From assembly GCF_001442615.1 (NCBI RefSeq), contig NZ_LMXN01000003.1:434001-498000 (forward strand): 64,000 nucleotides of DNA. The letters run 5' to 3'. Origin of the DNA: Algoriphagus resistens (GTDB lineage: Bacteria > Bacteroidota > Bacteroidia > Cytophagales > Cyclobacteriaceae). Both the position numbers and the translations under genes were made by a program. Each line of letters starts with the position of its first letter. Within the stretch, counting starts at the first letter, position 1. The notes beneath the pieces were generated by a model, which saw only the letters and a program-made list of their open reading frames with translations, was not told the DNA's origin and did no database searches. Shown here piece by piece: positions 63,190-64,000 of this stretch.

Positions 63190-63366
63190 ACCGGAAGAGG
63201 TTTTACTTAGCTGTAGATTAATAGGGAATCGTGTGAAAATCACGAACTGTCGCGCAACTGTAAGTAGCATACCAAAGACGATCATCCTCGCATGTCCACT
63301 GTAGCCAACACCAATGGTGACGGGAAGGACGGTGAAAGTCGCTACAAGTCAGGAGACCTGCCTATT
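63190..63366 (+). ncRNA. Cobalamin riboswitch
   Basis: A B12-sensing aptamer in the 5' leader of metE. Diagnostic elements in order: AATAGGGAATC (63220-63230), GCGCAACTGTAAG, CCACTG, CGGGAAGGACGG and the B12 box AGTCAGGAGACCTGCC (63347-63362). Binding adenosyl- or methylcobalamin is expected to lower metE expression, so that the B12-independent enzyme is made only when the cofactor is scarce. Boundaries are approximate by a few bases. A sequence complementary to the B12 box lies at 63458-63466. Confidence 0.92.
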
Positions 63367-63566
63367 CCGTTTTGACGTTGCTTCCGCGAAATGAGGCCTT
63401 TTAGTCAAGTTTGATACGTTTTCTTATATCCTGTTTATCTGTGTCTTGCGGCCCGGACCTGACTTGCTATGTGCGTATTTCTCTTTTCCGATTGCCAGTT
63501 CGCATGCATTGTGAAATCTAGCCAAAGAGCTTTTAACTAATTATTCATCATTAACAGTTAAAAGAG

Positions 63567-64000
63567 ATGCAAACGCATAATCTTGGCTATCCGCGAATTG
63601 GTAGCCGCCGAGAACTCAAAAAAGCCTGTGAACAGTATTGGGCTGGCAAAATCGCACTTTCTGAGCTCCTCACTGAAGGAGAAAAGATCCGTCAAGCGAA
63701 CTGGAACCTTCAGAGAGAAGCGGGAATTGATTTAATCCCTTCCAATGATTTCTCATTCTATGATCAAGTCTTGGATATGTCCCTGATGGTCGGTGCAATT
63801 CCGGAGCGCTATCATGAGGTAATTTTGCAGAAAGGTGGAAACGAACTAGACCTGTATTTTGCCATGGCTCGGGGCTATCAGCAAAATGGTCTGGACATCA
63901 CCGCTATGGAGATGACCAAGTGGTTTGATACCAATTACCATTACATTGTTCCCGAGTTTACCAAAAACCAGCAGTTTAAACTGTTCTCCACCAAAGTCAT
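63567..64000 (+). CDS. metE: Cobalamin-independent methionine synthase, 5' part
   Basis: The N-terminal 144 codons of MetE, which transfers a methyl group from methyltetrahydrofolate polyglutamate to homocysteine. It starts MQTHNLGYPRIGSRRELKKA and contains IPSNDFSFYDQVLD, LDLYFAMARGYQ and AMEMTKWFDTNYHYIVPE, all near the family consensus. The catalytic zinc site lies in the missing C-terminal half. Under control of the upstream cobalamin riboswitch. Continues beyond the right edge. Confidence 0.97.
   Translation, partial: MQTHNLGYPRIGSRRELKKACEQYWAGKIALSELLTEGEKIRQANWNLQREAGIDLIPSNDFSFYDQVLDMSLMVGAIPERYHEVILQKGGNELDLYFAMARGYQQNGLDITAMEMTKWFDTNYHYIVPEFTKNQQFKLFSTKV

Overview
The window looks like a chromosomal segment of a Bacteroidota bacterium, most probably a Cytophagales/Cyclobacteriaceae-type marine or soil organism (inference). 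The grounds are the many SPII lipoproteins and Sec-exported hydrolases, the lack of Shine-Dalgarno sites, TAnnTTTG-type -7 elements next to start codons, and typical family members: PnuC plus ribosylnicotinamide kinase, META lipoprotein, DUF4783, Bacteroidota-type UvrA, GH127 and GH43 enzymes. No plasmid, phage or IS backbone is visible. No tRNA, rRNA or CRISPR array was recognised by eye.

Layout. 1-7.4 kb: end of a secreted protein gene, uvrA, a nicotinamide riboside uptake/phosphorylation pair, a sulfatase and a serine hydrolase. 7.6-12.5 kb: M28 peptidase, sugar O-acetyltransferase, Tat-exported TIM-barrel protein, ABC-F ATPase. 12.7-19.4 kb: porin, PepSY-like protein, second sulfatase, an OmpR/HisKA two-component pair, and a class A beta-lactamase-like lipoprotein. 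19.5-26.1 kb: a TetR-controlled RND tripartite efflux operon with clear palindromic operators. 26.2-27.2 kb: a cyclase-family protein with an altered metal motif. 27.4-38.7 kb: a one-strand carbohydrate locus (two GH43, GH127, GH2, aldose epimerase, an unrecognised PHP-like protein and a RhuM gene) that points to arabinan/L-arabinofuranoside breakdown but has no SusCD pair. 39-47.7 kb: M1 peptidase, membrane AraC regulator, radA, polA. 47.8-57.5 kb: housekeeping genes (gpmI, nadC, corA, queG, amidase) and a PIN-type toxin-antitoxin pair. 57.8-62.4 kb: VWA plus MoxR-like pair and an RsmF-like methyltransferase. 62.4-64 kb: a long non-coding stretch, a cobalamin riboswitch and the start of metE.

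The most unusual signal is a dispersed intergenic element of about 100 bp with four copies in this window (14401-14496, 14774-14870, 28562-28668, 57524-57620). All copies lie on the minus strand and end at the start-codon position of a downstream gene or gene remnant. Three of the four carry an in-frame small ORF with the shared core MKSS....SHT.MII...RFH. The two closest copies differ in 8 of their first 21 codons, and 4 of those changes are synonymous. This could be a portable leader-peptide or 5'-regulatory cassette that I do not recognise as a described family. Secondary points of interest are a set of six TAnnTTTG elements 3-6 nt from ATG, suggesting leaderless mRNAs, and a possible anti-B12-box sequence between the cobalamin aptamer and metE.
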